NCBI GenBank assembly: GCA_016865015.1
Contig: CP018226.1
Coordinates: 1,705,001-1,769,000 of the forward strand
Direction of reading: 5' to 3'
DNA length: 64,000 nucleotides
From: Rhizobiales bacterium IMCC20636
Lineage (GTDB): Bacteria > Pseudomonadota > Alphaproteobacteria > Rhizobiales > GCA-2746425
The notes under the pieces were generated by a model, which was given only the letters and a program-made list of their open reading frames with translations, was not told the origin of the DNA and made no database searches. This document shows positions 27,328-35,774 of the stretch, piece by piece. Within the stretch, counting starts at the first letter, position 1; the number at the start of each line of letters is the position of its first letter. The position numbers and the translations under genes are program-made.

Positions 27328-27420
27328 TTATTTGACACAGGTAATTTCCTCAGGAATGCGGACGATCAATTCGCCGTTTCCCATCTTGCACCGGGCCCGC
27401 TCACTATTTTCGTCTTCCAT
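27328..27420 (-). CDS. Possible 30-residue ORF coupled to tctA
   Basis: The stop codon of tctA overlaps an ATG (TGATG), opening a 30-codon frame (MEDENSERARCKMGNGELIV and ten more residues) that ends in TAA at 27328. The overlap is the classic arrangement for termination-reinitiation. The product is hydrophilic, has no known motif, and could be a true small protein or the stub of a longer gene truncated by the nearby IS element. Confidence 0.35.
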   Translation of the reverse strand: MEDENSERARCKMGNGELIVRIPEEITCVK

Positions 27421-28919
27421 CAAGCTGATTTCCGGGATGCTTTATATTTTTGCCATGTCGAGTAGGCCACCCACAGAATGAGGCCGGTATTTACGACTAT
27501 CAAAACAAGCGACACAGGACGATCTACAAATATCCAGTAACCCTCATCCGATAGCAATAATGAACGACGCAGATTGTTTTCCAGCAGCGGGCCCAAAATT
27601 GTTCCTATGACGATTGGTGCTAATGGATAATTGGCAATGCGCAGCACGATGCCGACCAGGCCAAATCCCAACATGGCCCATAAATCAAAAATGGAGGATT
27701 GCAGCGCAAAGGTCCCCACGACACAAAGAACCAGAATAACCGGAATCAAGCGGGACTTGCGTATTCTAAGGACATAGACAAATAGCGGGGTCATCAGGAT
27801 TCCGAGGACCAGCAAGGCCACGTTGGATGTCAGGTAGACAAGGAATATTCCGCCGACGATTTGCGGCTGATCTTCAAACAAGGTTGGGCCGGGGTAGAAT
27901 CCGAAAATCAGAAGCGTCGCGATCAACAGAGCCGCGATGGGATCACCGGGAATGCCAAGGGCCAGAGAGGGCACCAAAGCGCCTCCGCATGTGGCATTAT
28001 TGGCGCTTTCAGTTGCAACCACTCCACCTTCTTCGCCTTCGCCGTATCGCTCGTGGGGTTTGGCCGCATTCTTTGCGACTGCGTAGGCGGCAAAGGAACT
28101 GACAACGCCACCAGCCCCCGGCAGAATGCCAAAAAACGTGCCTATCGCCGAGGACCTGAGTAGATTTTTCCAATGTTTGAGCGCCAGCAGGACGGATCTG
28201 AATTGCGGGCGCACCAATGGAATATCTGGTTTGTCAGTCAGATCCTTGCCCATGAATTGAAACACCATTTCGGATATGGCGAACAAGCCCACAACAATAG
28301 ATACAAGATGAAACCCATCCAGCATGTGATAGCTGTCAAATGTGAAGCGATAGCCCATCGAAATCTGATCGGTGCCAATGGTCGCCAGCAAAAGGCCGAA
28401 CGCGCCTGACAGGATGCCCTTCAGAAAGGATTCACCGGATACAGAGGCGATTGCTACCAGTCCGGTGATGGCCAGAAGTGTAAACTCCGGAGGGCTGAAT
28501 TTGCGGGCAAAGACCGCCAGAACCGGTGCGAACAGGATGAGAATCACACCGCCGAACAACCCCCCCAATGCTGAGGAGGATACTGCCAGACCCACAGCGT
28601 CTGCTGCACGGCCCTTTTGTGCCATGGGATATCCATCAAAAAGCGTGGCGGCGGCCAGTGGCGTACCGGGAATTCTCAGCAAGATGGCGGATATGGACCC
28701 GCCACACGATCCCCCGACATATATGCCCAGAAGAAGCGACATGGCGGTGATTGGTTGCAGGTTGATGGCAACCGGCAAGATCAACACAATACCCATCAAG
28801 GGCCCAAGACCCGGAAGGGCTCCGACGATGAGGCCGAACATTAACCCAACAATGATCAGGGCAAAAACGAACGGGGATGCAAACAGGTCATAACCCTGGG
28901 CAATGGCTTCAAACAGCAT
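27420..28919 (-). CDS. tctA: Tripartite tricarboxylate transporter, large permease subunit (TctA), locus 1
   Basis: Inner-membrane permease of 499 residues with about 12 helices. The family signature is intact: GALPGLGPLMGIVLILP, GIYVGGSCGGSISAILLRIPGTP, and in the second half GILPGAGGVVSSFAAYA with NNATCGGALVPSLALGIPGDP. It moves a carboxylate with protons or sodium after delivery by the TctC protein. Last gene of tctC-tctB-tctA on the minus strand, 6 bp after tctB. Confidence 0.94.
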   Translation of the reverse strand: MLFEAIAQGYDLFASPFVFALIIVGLMFGLIVGALPGLGPLMGIVLILPVAINLQPITAMSLLLGIYVGGSCGGSISAILLRIPGTPLAAATLFDGYPMAQKGRAADAVGLAVSSSALGGLFGGVILILFAPVLAVFARKFSPPEFTLLAITGLVAIASVSGESFLKGILSGAFGLLLATIGTDQISMGYRFTFDSYHMLDGFHLVSIVVGLFAISEMVFQFMGKDLTDKPDIPLVRPQFRSVLLALKHWKNLLRSSAIGTFFGILPGAGGVVSSFAAYAVAKNAAKPHERYGEGEEGGVVATESANNATCGGALVPSLALGIPGDPIAALLIATLLIFGFYPGPTLFEDQPQIVGGIFLVYLTSNVALLVLGILMTPLFVYVLRIRKSRLIPVILVLCVVGTFALQSSIFDLWAMLGFGLVGIVLRIANYPLAPIVIGTILGPLLENNLRRSLLLSDEGYWIFVDRPVSLVLIVVNTGLILWVAYSTWQKYKASRKSA

Positions 28920-28925
28920 CGGATA

Positions 28926-29465
28926 TCACCACGGAATGTTGATGGAGAAAATACCGCCCGGCAGAACGATTTTAAGGTATTTTTCAAACACGAAGGCAAT
29001 CAGGAATGCTGTCGATAGTGAAAAAAGCACCGTTGGCAGTGGTTTTCTATCGCCACAAATGATCATGATCATTGCGATAAACGGCGTAGTTACCAGATGA
29101 TAGCCAAGGACATCCAGAAGATACAAATAGAGCCCAAACAAACACACCAACTGGACCGGTCTGAACATTGCTGACACACGTTCTTCGGTGACCTTGATGC
29201 CAGTGTCTCTGATTTCAGCTGTGAGGAGAACCGCCCGAATAAAGACCGCACCCAGTATCAAAATTGCCACGGCACGCGGATAAAAGGCAGCGTTGTGGAA
29301 AGGGTCTCCGTCGGCAATTCCCTGCGAGACCAGGTCGGTGTTGATTTGTTGGAAAACAACACCAACAAGGGCCAGGAAAAAAACCAGCGTCAGCCATTCC
29401 AGATGATTTCGATTAAGCGTCAATGGCTCCACCTGCAAAACAAATGAGCGAAAACGGGCTGACAT
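28926..29465 (-). CDS. tctB: Tripartite tricarboxylate transporter, small membrane subunit (TctB), locus 1
   Basis: Small membrane protein of 179 residues with four helices (about 25-45, 65-85, 105-135, 150-170), the TctB fold. Typical segments are the conserved AFYPRAVAILILGA and the final LPGGIF. It pairs with TctA to form the transporter. TctB proteins are poorly conserved, so identity rests on topology, length and position between tctC and tctA. Confidence 0.9.
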   Translation of the reverse strand: MSARFRSFVLQVEPLTLNRNHLEWLTLVFFLALVGVVFQQINTDLVSQGIADGDPFHNAAFYPRAVAILILGAVFIRAVLLTAEIRDTGIKVTEERVSAMFRPVQLVCLFGLYLYLLDVLGYHLVTTPFIAMIMIICGDRKPLPTVLFSLSTAFLIAFVFEKYLKIVLPGGIFSINIPW

Positions 29466-29496
29466 GCATGGTCACAAGTCAACCCGGTTTGAGGTT

Positions 29497-30504
29497 CTAC
29501 TTATTCCGCAATTTCTTGATCTGTTCTTCTTCCCAGATCAATCCGTCGCCCATGCTGGAAATCTGAGTTGAAACAGATCCGATGATTTCGTCATACTGGG
29601 TATGATCCCATTCCAAAGGCGTCCAGCCGATGGCAGACAGTTTTGCCTTTACAGACTCATCGTTCATGGCTTTTTTCATTGCGTTTTGCAAAACCGCCAC
29701 TTTGTCAGCAGGCGTGTCTTTGTGGACAATCCACCAAGTCCAACCGAGAGGTCCGAGGCCGGTCAAACCAATATCGATGTCCACGTCCTCTACATTTTGA
29801 GCCCCATCAAACAGTTTTTTAACGGCAGGCAATTCTGACAGGACCAGGCCAATTTCAAAACCATCCTTGTCAGCAATATAGGCTCCGGGATTGACAAATA
29901 CGAAGTCGATCACACCAGACTGAAGGTCCTTGCGCGCTTCTCCATCTGTCTTGTATGGGACCACCTGCGCAACCACGCCATATGCCTGTAGGGCCTTCGC
30001 CATGACCTTGTGGGGCAGGTTTCCGGCGGCTCCAGACGAGTAACGCAGTTTTCCAGGATTTGCTTTTCCGTATTCCATCATTTCTTCAAAACTGCCGAAC
30101 CGGTCATCACCAACACGTGTTGCAATGGCGAATGCTGCAGCCACACCGGAGTGCAAAGGAATGAAATCCTTGTATGTCCAATCCGCCTTGCCACTGGCAG
30201 GCGCACTGACCAGCGGAGCGACCCAGCCTGAAATCATTGTATAACCGTCGGCCTTGCGGGCCATTGCGGTTCTAAAAGCCTTGGTTCCACCTGCGCCAGG
30301 TGTCGAAACCAGGGTAACAGCCACGCCCAGTTCCTTGCTGACTGCATCTGCAATGATCTGGTCAGCAGCCATCGCAGTGCCGGGACCCCAGGGGAATATT
30401 GTCTGGACCGGACGGTCGGGAAAATCTGCTGCCTGTACCGTCGGGTTTACCGCCAAAGCTGCAGCAAATATTGCAGCGGCCGTTACCAATTTAAAAGAAT
30501 TCAT
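29497..30504 (-). CDS. tctC: TTT solute-binding protein (TctC/Bug family), locus 1
   Basis: Periplasmic binding protein of 335 residues with a signal peptide cut after about VQA (residue 25). The Bug fold is visible: STPGAGGTKAFRTAMARKADGYT and the later GYTMI...APLV region, NPGKLRYSSGAAGNLPHKV, and GLGPLGWTWWIVHKDTPADK. The beta1 loop reads TIFPWGPGTAMAAD where most Bug proteins have PFPPGGPTD, so the ligand may not be a simple tri- or dicarboxylate. A symmetric site lies just upstream at 30556-30578. Confidence 0.92.
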   Translation of the reverse strand: MNSFKLVTAAAIFAAALAVNPTVQAADFPDRPVQTIFPWGPGTAMAADQIIADAVSKELGVAVTLVSTPGAGGTKAFRTAMARKADGYTMISGWVAPLVSAPASGKADWTYKDFIPLHSGVAAAFAIATRVGDDRFGSFEEMMEYGKANPGKLRYSSGAAGNLPHKVMAKALQAYGVVAQVVPYKTDGEARKDLQSGVIDFVFVNPGAYIADKDGFEIGLVLSELPAVKKLFDGAQNVEDVDIDIGLTGLGPLGWTWWIVHKDTPADKVAVLQNAMKKAMNDESVKAKLSAIGWTPLEWDHTQYDEIIGSVSTQISSMGDGLIWEEEQIKKLRNK

Positions 30505-30555
30505 CCGTACCTCCCAGGTGCTTTGGTATTCTCTCTCAGCATACCAAATATTTTA

Positions 30556-30578
30556 TTGATATCTCTCTTACATATAAC
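30556..30578. promoter_or_regulatory. Candidate GntR-family operator upstream of tctC (locus 1)
   Basis: TTGATAT-N9-ATATAAC. The right half-site is identical, and the spacing equal, to the palindrome GTTATAT-N9-ATATAAC in front of the GntR gene (31458-31480). It lies 52 bases before the tctC start. An overlapping imperfect repeat ATACCAA-N8-TTGATAT starts at 30541. Confidence 0.45.
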
Positions 30579-30755
30579 AGGATCAAATTTCCGTCAATCC
30601 TGATCGTTTTTGGATTCTTGACACCAGTTTGAACCTGCAAATCCGGCCTTCGGTGCCCCATACACCCCGGCACAATTTGCCTGCAGCCCGATGCTCAGCA
30701 TTGCGCTACAAGGGCTCCAGCTCATCAGTTTGGGTGAAAAGGCAATATTGACGTG

Positions 30756-31394
30756 TCAGCAGCCATCAAGGGCTCGACGCCGAGAAAGCAGTAAATGCTG
30801 TTCCAGGAGCACTGTTGCACGGGTGGTATCTCTTTCGGCACAGGCCTTCAGAATACCGATATGTTCGCGCATTGCCGGGACCTTCCTGTCACCAGTTTCC
30901 CGGTTTCCAAGGCGGATCAGGCGAATGCGGGCTTGATTGATCTGGTAGGTTTGCGACAGGATCTCATTATCCAGATAATCAATAATCGCGTTGTGAAAAG
31001 CCAGATCGACCATATCAAGATTATTGGTATCCTCCGCCGTCAAAGCCTTGTTTTCCATACGTTCCAGCATTTGTTCAGAACTCTCCAGCAGCGCACGAAT
31101 CTCGGCTATTGGAGCCTCCTCGATGAAAAGGCGCAGGGCTTCCTTCTCGATCAAAATCCGCACATGATAGGCATTCCTGATCAATCTGGGGCTGACGTCT
31201 GATATTTGAATGCCGCGTTTTGGATAAACTTTCAGCAATGTTTCATGTTCAAGCCGTTGTATGGCTTCACGCGCTGGCGCGATTGGAACATCAATCATTT
31301 CACACAATTCTTTTTGGGTGACAAACTGACCCGGGCGAAGACGACCGGTCAAAATGCAATCCCTGAATTTGAGATAGGCGTCGTTTTTTTTCAT
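30756..31394 (-). CDS. GntR-family transcriptional regulator, FCD (FadR) subfamily
   Basis: DNA-binding repressor/activator of about 212 residues: winged helix (about 5-70, with FVTQKELCEMIDVPIAPARE as recognition region and LLKVYPKRGIQI as wing) and an all-helical FCD ligand domain (80-205) containing the metal-site-type DLAFHNAIID. Such regulators sense organic acids. It sits upstream of tctC on the same strand and divergent from the SMP-30 gene, so it probably controls both. ATG 31394 is preferred over 31511, which would add 39 atypical residues. Confidence 0.88.
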   Translation of the reverse strand: MKKNDAYLKFRDCILTGRLRPGQFVTQKELCEMIDVPIAPAREAIQRLEHETLLKVYPKRGIQISDVSPRLIRNAYHVRILIEKEALRLFIEEAPIAEIRALLESSEQMLERMENKALTAEDTNNLDMVDLAFHNAIIDYLDNEILSQTYQINQARIRLIRLGNRETGDRKVPAMREHIGILKACAERDTTRATVLLEQHLLLSRRRALDGC

Positions 31395-31814
31395 GACGTT
31401 CAACAGACATGCTTCATTGGTTTGGTGTCCATTCTTGACACGATTACGGATATCTACGTTATATAGATCAAAAATATAACACACGACACCCGAGAAGAAC
31501 AGACGCCCCAATTGAAGGCTTGCCTTTCCATACTCGTCAAGTTTGGAACTCCGATAAGAAAAGCGAGAATAATTTTTTCCACATTTATCAACGGGATGTG
31601 GCGCGACCCGGCATCAGAAACACCTTGTTGGTGTTGTCGGTGACAGGTGTGACTAGTCCCACCGGGTGACCCATTCCAGCGCATACGCCTTGTAGCCGAG
31701 TGTGGAATCCAGTGGCAGGGCAGTTAAAATTCCTGCAATCAGAGACCACGGAACAGGAAACAAAATGAAAATTTTCCAGCTGTTGCAATCCGCGGTAACA
31801 CCACGTGGCGCATC
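31395..31814. other. Divergent promoter region between GntR gene and SMP-30 gene
   Basis: About 420 bases without a gene. AT-rich on the GntR side, with the palindrome listed separately at 31458-31480. Closer to the SMP-30 start no clear operator is visible. No coding or RNA signal was recognised. Confidence 0.5.
31458..31480. promoter_or_regulatory. Palindrome, candidate autoregulatory GntR operator
   Basis: Perfect 7-bp inverted repeat GTTATAT-N9-ATATAAC, 64 bases upstream of the GntR start at 31394. The right half recurs with the same spacing in front of tctC. FCD-type GntR proteins bind short AT-rich palindromes. Confidence 0.5.
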
Positions 31815-32684
31815 ATGACATTCAGGCAATTTGGACATCATCAGGCAATGACAGGTGAGAGTCCTGTCTGGGATAGCGACCGCAATTGCTTGTGGTGGAT
31901 CGATATACAATCCCAATGGCTGCTGCAGACCAGCATTGACGGTGAAACCCTGACAATTGCCATGCCATCGCAACCTGGACTGGTTGCCTTAGCACAATCA
32001 GGAAAGCTGGTAATTGGTCTTGAAGACGGGCTTTGGTTGTTTTCTCCGGAAACCGGTGAATGGCAACGATTGAGTGACACGGAAGACAACCGCCCCGGCT
32101 ATCGTCTCAACGATGGCAAGGCAGATCGATTTGGTCGGCTTTGGTTTGGATCCATGGACATGTCAGGTAATCGTGAAGCCGAAGGCCGTCTGTATTGTCG
32201 CGATCTGGATGGGCATGTTTCGGCCGTTCTGACAGGTATTACGGTCCCCAACGCGATTGTTCCGCTCACTGACGGCAGTGGACTGACGTTTTGTGACACA
32301 CCAACAGGTCAGCTTCGGTTGCTACACACCAACCCTGATGGCGAGATCACCAAAGATGATGTGTTGCACCAATTTGGATCCGGATGGCACCCTGACGGTG
32401 CCTGCATCGATCACCAGGGACGTCTTTGGCTGGCCATGATCGGACCGGACACACTTGTGTGCCTGAATATGAATGGTGAAATTCAACACGAATGGCCTTC
32501 CCCAGTCCGACGTCCCACAATGCCAGTGTTTGGTGGGCCAAAGCAGGACTATCTGTTTCTGACGAGCCAACGTCGTTTTCTTGATGCCAACGCATTGGCG
32601 AAGGAACCCTGTGCTGGAGGATTGTACATCAAACCCGTGGCAGAAAACTTTGCCAGCCCCACATTCCGTGTTGCGAATCTGTAA
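31815..32684 (+). CDS. SMP-30/gluconolactonase/LRE-family protein
   Basis: Six-bladed beta-propeller of 289 residues, in a family of metal-dependent lactonases. Metal-site residues are recognisable: glutamate in GESPVWDSDRNCLWWIDI, asparagine in the VPNAIVPL segment, and aspartate in GWHPDGACIDHQGRLWLA. No signal peptide, so it acts in the cytoplasm. Divergent from the GntR gene and close to the TTT genes, it probably hydrolyses a lactone derived from the transported acid or sugar acid. The sequence appears full-length. Confidence 0.87.
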   Translation: MTFRQFGHHQAMTGESPVWDSDRNCLWWIDIQSQWLLQTSIDGETLTIAMPSQPGLVALAQSGKLVIGLEDGLWLFSPETGEWQRLSDTEDNRPGYRLNDGKADRFGRLWFGSMDMSGNREAEGRLYCRDLDGHVSAVLTGITVPNAIVPLTDGSGLTFCDTPTGQLRLLHTNPDGEITKDDVLHQFGSGWHPDGACIDHQGRLWLAMIGPDTLVCLNMNGEIQHEWPSPVRRPTMPVFGGPKQDYLFLTSQRRFLDANALAKEPCAGGLYIKPVAENFASPTFRVANL

Positions 32685-32759
32685 CCGTATTTTGGATGCG
32701 CCCCATAATTTTCCTGTTTTTAAAGTGGAGGACATTCCCATAATGGGCGAGTACGTCAT

Positions 32760-32935
32760 AAGCGAAACTCACTGGCCGACGCTACCGGTCGCAAAGCGCC
32801 TCTAGTCCGCGTTCCTTATAATCATTGAAGATCTTGTGGCCGGTCCTTCGGGAAATCCCGAACTCTCTTTCCAGCCACCCGGAAACTGGGTTCCGCTCAA
32901 ACCGCAGGACGGCGTTAAACCTGCTTTGCGATGTT
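32760..32935 (-). pseudogene. N-terminal fragment of an IS481-family transposase
   Basis: On the minus strand the sequence reads FNAVLRFERNPVSGWLEREF followed directly by GISRRTGHKIFNDYKERGLE, the helix-turn-helix start of IS481 transposases, then ALCDR, a stop codon, and RRPVS. No core or C-terminus follows. It abuts the end of the thermonuclease gene and lies between that and the SMP-30 gene. It is the part missing from the relic at 26750-27176, though not necessarily from the same copy. Confidence 0.65.
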
Positions 32936-32948
32936 TTCTGGATGATTA

Positions 32949-33536
32949 TTATTTCGTCTCACGGGTATATCTTCTGGCCTCGAATTTTTGCCAGACATGC
33001 ATGTGTCCTCTCTGCCGTGCGGCTGCCAACCATAGCTTTTTTCGTGCGTCGGGCATTTCCAAGGAGCAATACTCCCCGCCCGAGAACTTTGGCCAGTCGA
33101 GAGCCAAACCAAGTTTAACCATTTCAGCAGAAAGGTCGCGGCCATCATGCAAATAGCATCGGGCTACGGTGCGGCCGTGGCTATCTTGTTCCATAACTTC
33201 CGCCCGCACGGTTTGCCCCTTGCACAAAGAAACCAAAGCCCATTTAGCTTTGTTTCCGAACGGGTGGTCTATCTCAGGCGCATCGACACCGAATAAACGT
33301 ATCTGTGTCTTCCTGATTACGATAGTGTCGCCGTCAACCACATAGACAGGGCCCTCCAGAACTGCATTTTCAAATGGGGGCCTCGCGCTATTCACGTCAA
33401 ACGGCTGACGCCTAACGGTAGTACTTTTACGAGATCTGCCTCTTGTTGATTGAGTGTGTTTGCGCCAGATGCGTCTTTTTCGTAGCTTAAAGACTACGCT
33501 TCCGGCAATCAAAACGATGATCAATACGACTTCCAA
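32949..33536 (-). CDS. Thermonuclease (SNase-like) with N-terminal membrane segment
   Basis: Protein of 195 residues: a short N-terminal hydrophobic helix (about 3-17), a very basic linker (RKRRIWRKHTQSTRGRSRKS), and a staphylococcal-nuclease-like domain (about 58-185). The catalytic residues are present: arginine and glutamate in IRLFGVDAPEIDHP and the second arginine in DSHGRTVARCY. It probably cuts DNA or RNA with calcium at the cell surface or periplasm. It is isolated in the accessory region next to an IS481 fragment. Confidence 0.85.
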   Translation of the reverse strand: MEVVLIIVLIAGSVVFKLRKRRIWRKHTQSTRGRSRKSTTVRRQPFDVNSARPPFENAVLEGPVYVVDGDTIVIRKTQIRLFGVDAPEIDHPFGNKAKWALVSLCKGQTVRAEVMEQDSHGRTVARCYLHDGRDLSAEMVKLGLALDWPKFSGGEYCSLEMPDARKKLWLAAARQRGHMHVWQKFEARRYTRETK

Positions 33537-33975
33537 ATAATCAAATCCTTTCGATTTCTCAAAATTCAGTAAATTTCATAATCTCTCGACTGTCAGTCAA
33601 GAGTTTTTTTGAAAATCAACATAAAACTCTCTGAAATTTCATTTTGTCAGCGCCTAAAACATCATTAAGATGGGGCAACGTAGCATTTTCCATCTGCTTC
33701 AGAATAAGGAAAACTCTACGGCTGTTTGGCCAATCTATTTTATTGTGAGGCGGTTATGGACCTATGCAAGGGATATTCTTGCCAGTGATTTGCCATTTTA
33801 ATCAGAATCCGATCCCATCAATATTTAATGGATCCTGTTTGATTAAATACACAAAATCGGACATCGCTCAAGAGCGAACCAATGGAAGCAACTCGGTTTC
33901 GAGCCGCATTGTTCACCCTGAATTCAATCGAATTGACAATAGCTGCAGTAGAATTATTCTGCGGCGCGTGGCCAT
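33537..33975. other. AT-rich intergenic region
   Basis: About 440 bases with low-GC runs (for example around 33600-33640). A short frame at 33764-34033 has no homology and overlaps the next gene in another phase. No RNA, repeat or convincing promoter pair was recognised. Confidence 0.4.
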
Positions 33976-35337
33976 ATGGTCGCTTGCCGTGCAGCGTGCA
34001 GATCTGAGATCAATCGGGGTTCAATTTTGCTAAATAAAGCCAGCCTTGAGGCTGCCAGGAAATTTGGACGCACGCTTGAGCGAACGCAGTATTTTCCTGA
34101 AGAGCGGATGCTGGCTTATCAGCGCAGATTGCTGGAACCGTTGTTGCGTCACGCCCGTGCTGAAGTTCCGTTTTATGGAAATCGGTTTAAGGTTCTTTTT
34201 GACAGGAACGACGACATCCGTTGGGCGGCCTGGCCAGATATCCCCACCTTCACGCGCAAAGAGGCCCAGCAAGCCGGCGAACAGATGTTTGCCCGCAATT
34301 TGCCTGTTGAAGCAGGTGCAGTCGAATTTGGTGAAACCAGCGGCTCTACCGGGCGCCCTTTGAAATTCCAGACCAACAGTCTGATGCGGCTGATGAAAGG
34401 GGCTGTTGGTGAGCAAATTCTAAACTGGCACAAGGTTGATAAAACAAAATCAGCCGCATTCATTATGGACCACAAAGGAAATCACCCATTGCCTGGCGGG
34501 AGCAAGGGGCATCTCTGGAACATGGAAAAGCCCGATTCCAGCGTCTTTCAACTGTCCCTTGGCTACACGGTCGAGCAACAGGTTCAATGGCTTTCACAGA
34601 CCAATGCGAAGGTTTTGATATCCTACCCTTCCAACGCTGCTGCGATCCTGAAATACGTCAAGGACAATGATCTGGCAGCTCCCTTCGACACTGTTGTTTG
34701 CAACGGCGAGTGCCTCACGGAGGATGTCCGTCAATTTTTGACAAAGGATGGAGATATCAAGGTTGTTGACCGGTTTGGTGCATCGGAAATTGGCCCAATA
34801 TCAGCCGCATGTCCTGAGAACCACACCATTCATCACCAGTTTTCCGAAATCGGTCTTGTCGAAAACCTTGAACCTGAAAGTGATGTTGCTCTCACATCCG
34901 GTAGTGGACGTATGGTGATCACGCCGTTCTACAATTATGCCATGCCGTTGATACGGTATGAAAACGAGGACTATATCGAGACTAGTGATAAGCTATGCGG
35001 TTGTGGCCGAACCTTGCCAATCATCAACAAAATTGTTGGTCGCAGACGAAATCTCTTCAAATTCGCCAATGGTAAAGTGCGGTGGCCAAATTTTGATGTT
35101 ACGGAATTCATGCCGTTTCTGCCTGCACATCAATTTCAGTTCATTCAAAAAACCATAACGCATATTGATGTTCTATACGTGCATGATGGCTCATCAAGAG
35201 AACCTGATGCAGAAAAAATGAAGACCTATATGCAGGGTAAATTGAATGAGAAATTCGACATCAGCATCATCAAAAAGACCTCCATTCCAAAACTTCGCTC
35301 AGAAAAGTTCGAAGATTGTATCTCTTTGGTTGAGTAG
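33976..35337 (+). CDS. PaaK/CapK-like adenylate-forming enzyme
   Basis: Member of the phenylacetate-CoA ligase/CapK family, 453 residues, expected to adenylate a carboxylic acid. The phosphate-binding loop is FGETSGSTGRPLKFQ (about residue 120). Later are VCNGECLTEDVR, VVDRFGASEIGP (the A5-like motif), MPLIRYENEDY and CGCGRTLP, where family members have a zinc cysteine cluster, then a GRRRNLF hinge. Start ATG 33976 or, more typically sized, TTG 34027. It stands alone among transposon relics with no obvious pathway partners, so the substrate is unknown. Confidence 0.83.
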   Translation: MVACRAACRSEINRGSILLNKASLEAARKFGRTLERTQYFPEERMLAYQRRLLEPLLRHARAEVPFYGNRFKVLFDRNDDIRWAAWPDIPTFTRKEAQQAGEQMFARNLPVEAGAVEFGETSGSTGRPLKFQTNSLMRLMKGAVGEQILNWHKVDKTKSAAFIMDHKGNHPLPGGSKGHLWNMEKPDSSVFQLSLGYTVEQQVQWLSQTNAKVLISYPSNAAAILKYVKDNDLAAPFDTVVCNGECLTEDVRQFLTKDGDIKVVDRFGASEIGPISAACPENHTIHHQFSEIGLVENLEPESDVALTSGSGRMVITPFYNYAMPLIRYENEDYIETSDKLCGCGRTLPIINKIVGRRRNLFKFANGKVRWPNFDVTEFMPFLPAHQFQFIQKTITHIDVLYVHDGSSREPDAEKMKTYMQGKLNEKFDISIIKKTSIPKLRSEKFEDCISLVE

Positions 35338-35774
35338 GCGGTTGCCGTATTAACTGAAACGGTTTCAGGGCCGAAACGCTTCACATCAGCGAGGGCGCGG
35401 TTGTGGACGCTGTCGGTGAACCGGGCGACGGCGCGCCGGAGTTGCGCTCTGCCAATGCGCCGAAGTTCCTTGACGAAGGGAGTTTAATTTTGTGTGTCTG
35501 GCGGATGAAATTGCCTGACGCAGTTCTGGCTGCGCTGTCTCTGCGTGCATGAAATCGTGCGCCGCAAACAATGTTCGTGATCGTTGAACAAGTCAACAGA
35601 CGCGCGGTTGAGATGAGGAGCTTCAGCGTAACGAGTTTTATGTGAAGGGCTCTAACGGCAGCAATGAGCCATCATGCAGTTTTATCCTGCACTGGATGTC
35701 GGCTGTATTGAGAAACCGTAAACACTTGAAACATTTGGGGGAGGGCCTGTTCAGGTTCAGGCAATGCCCTCGGT
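35338..35774. other. Gene-free stretch with degenerate repeat copy A
   Basis: About 440 bases between the PaaK-like gene and the GGDEF gene. Frames on the minus strand (for example 35381-35596) have no recognisable motif and contain stops when aligned with copy B. The repeat is listed separately. Confidence 0.5.
35504..35617. repeat. Degenerate direct repeat, copy A (flanks GGDEF gene)
   Basis: Shares AAATTGCCTGACG, then AGTT and TG, and further down GAACAAG and CAACA followed by GCGCG, in the same order and near-equal spacing (78 versus 80 bases) with copy B at 37366-37477. The two copies lie on either side of the GGDEF gene in the same orientation. Confidence 0.6.

Noticed and set aside
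33764-34033. 89-residue frame before the PaaK-like gene
   Set aside because: No ribosome-binding site or homology, and it overlaps the start of the better-supported gene in another frame.
35381-35596. 71-residue minus-strand frame as a possible gene
   Set aside because: It lies within degenerate repeat copy A, and the equivalent frame in copy B is broken by stops.
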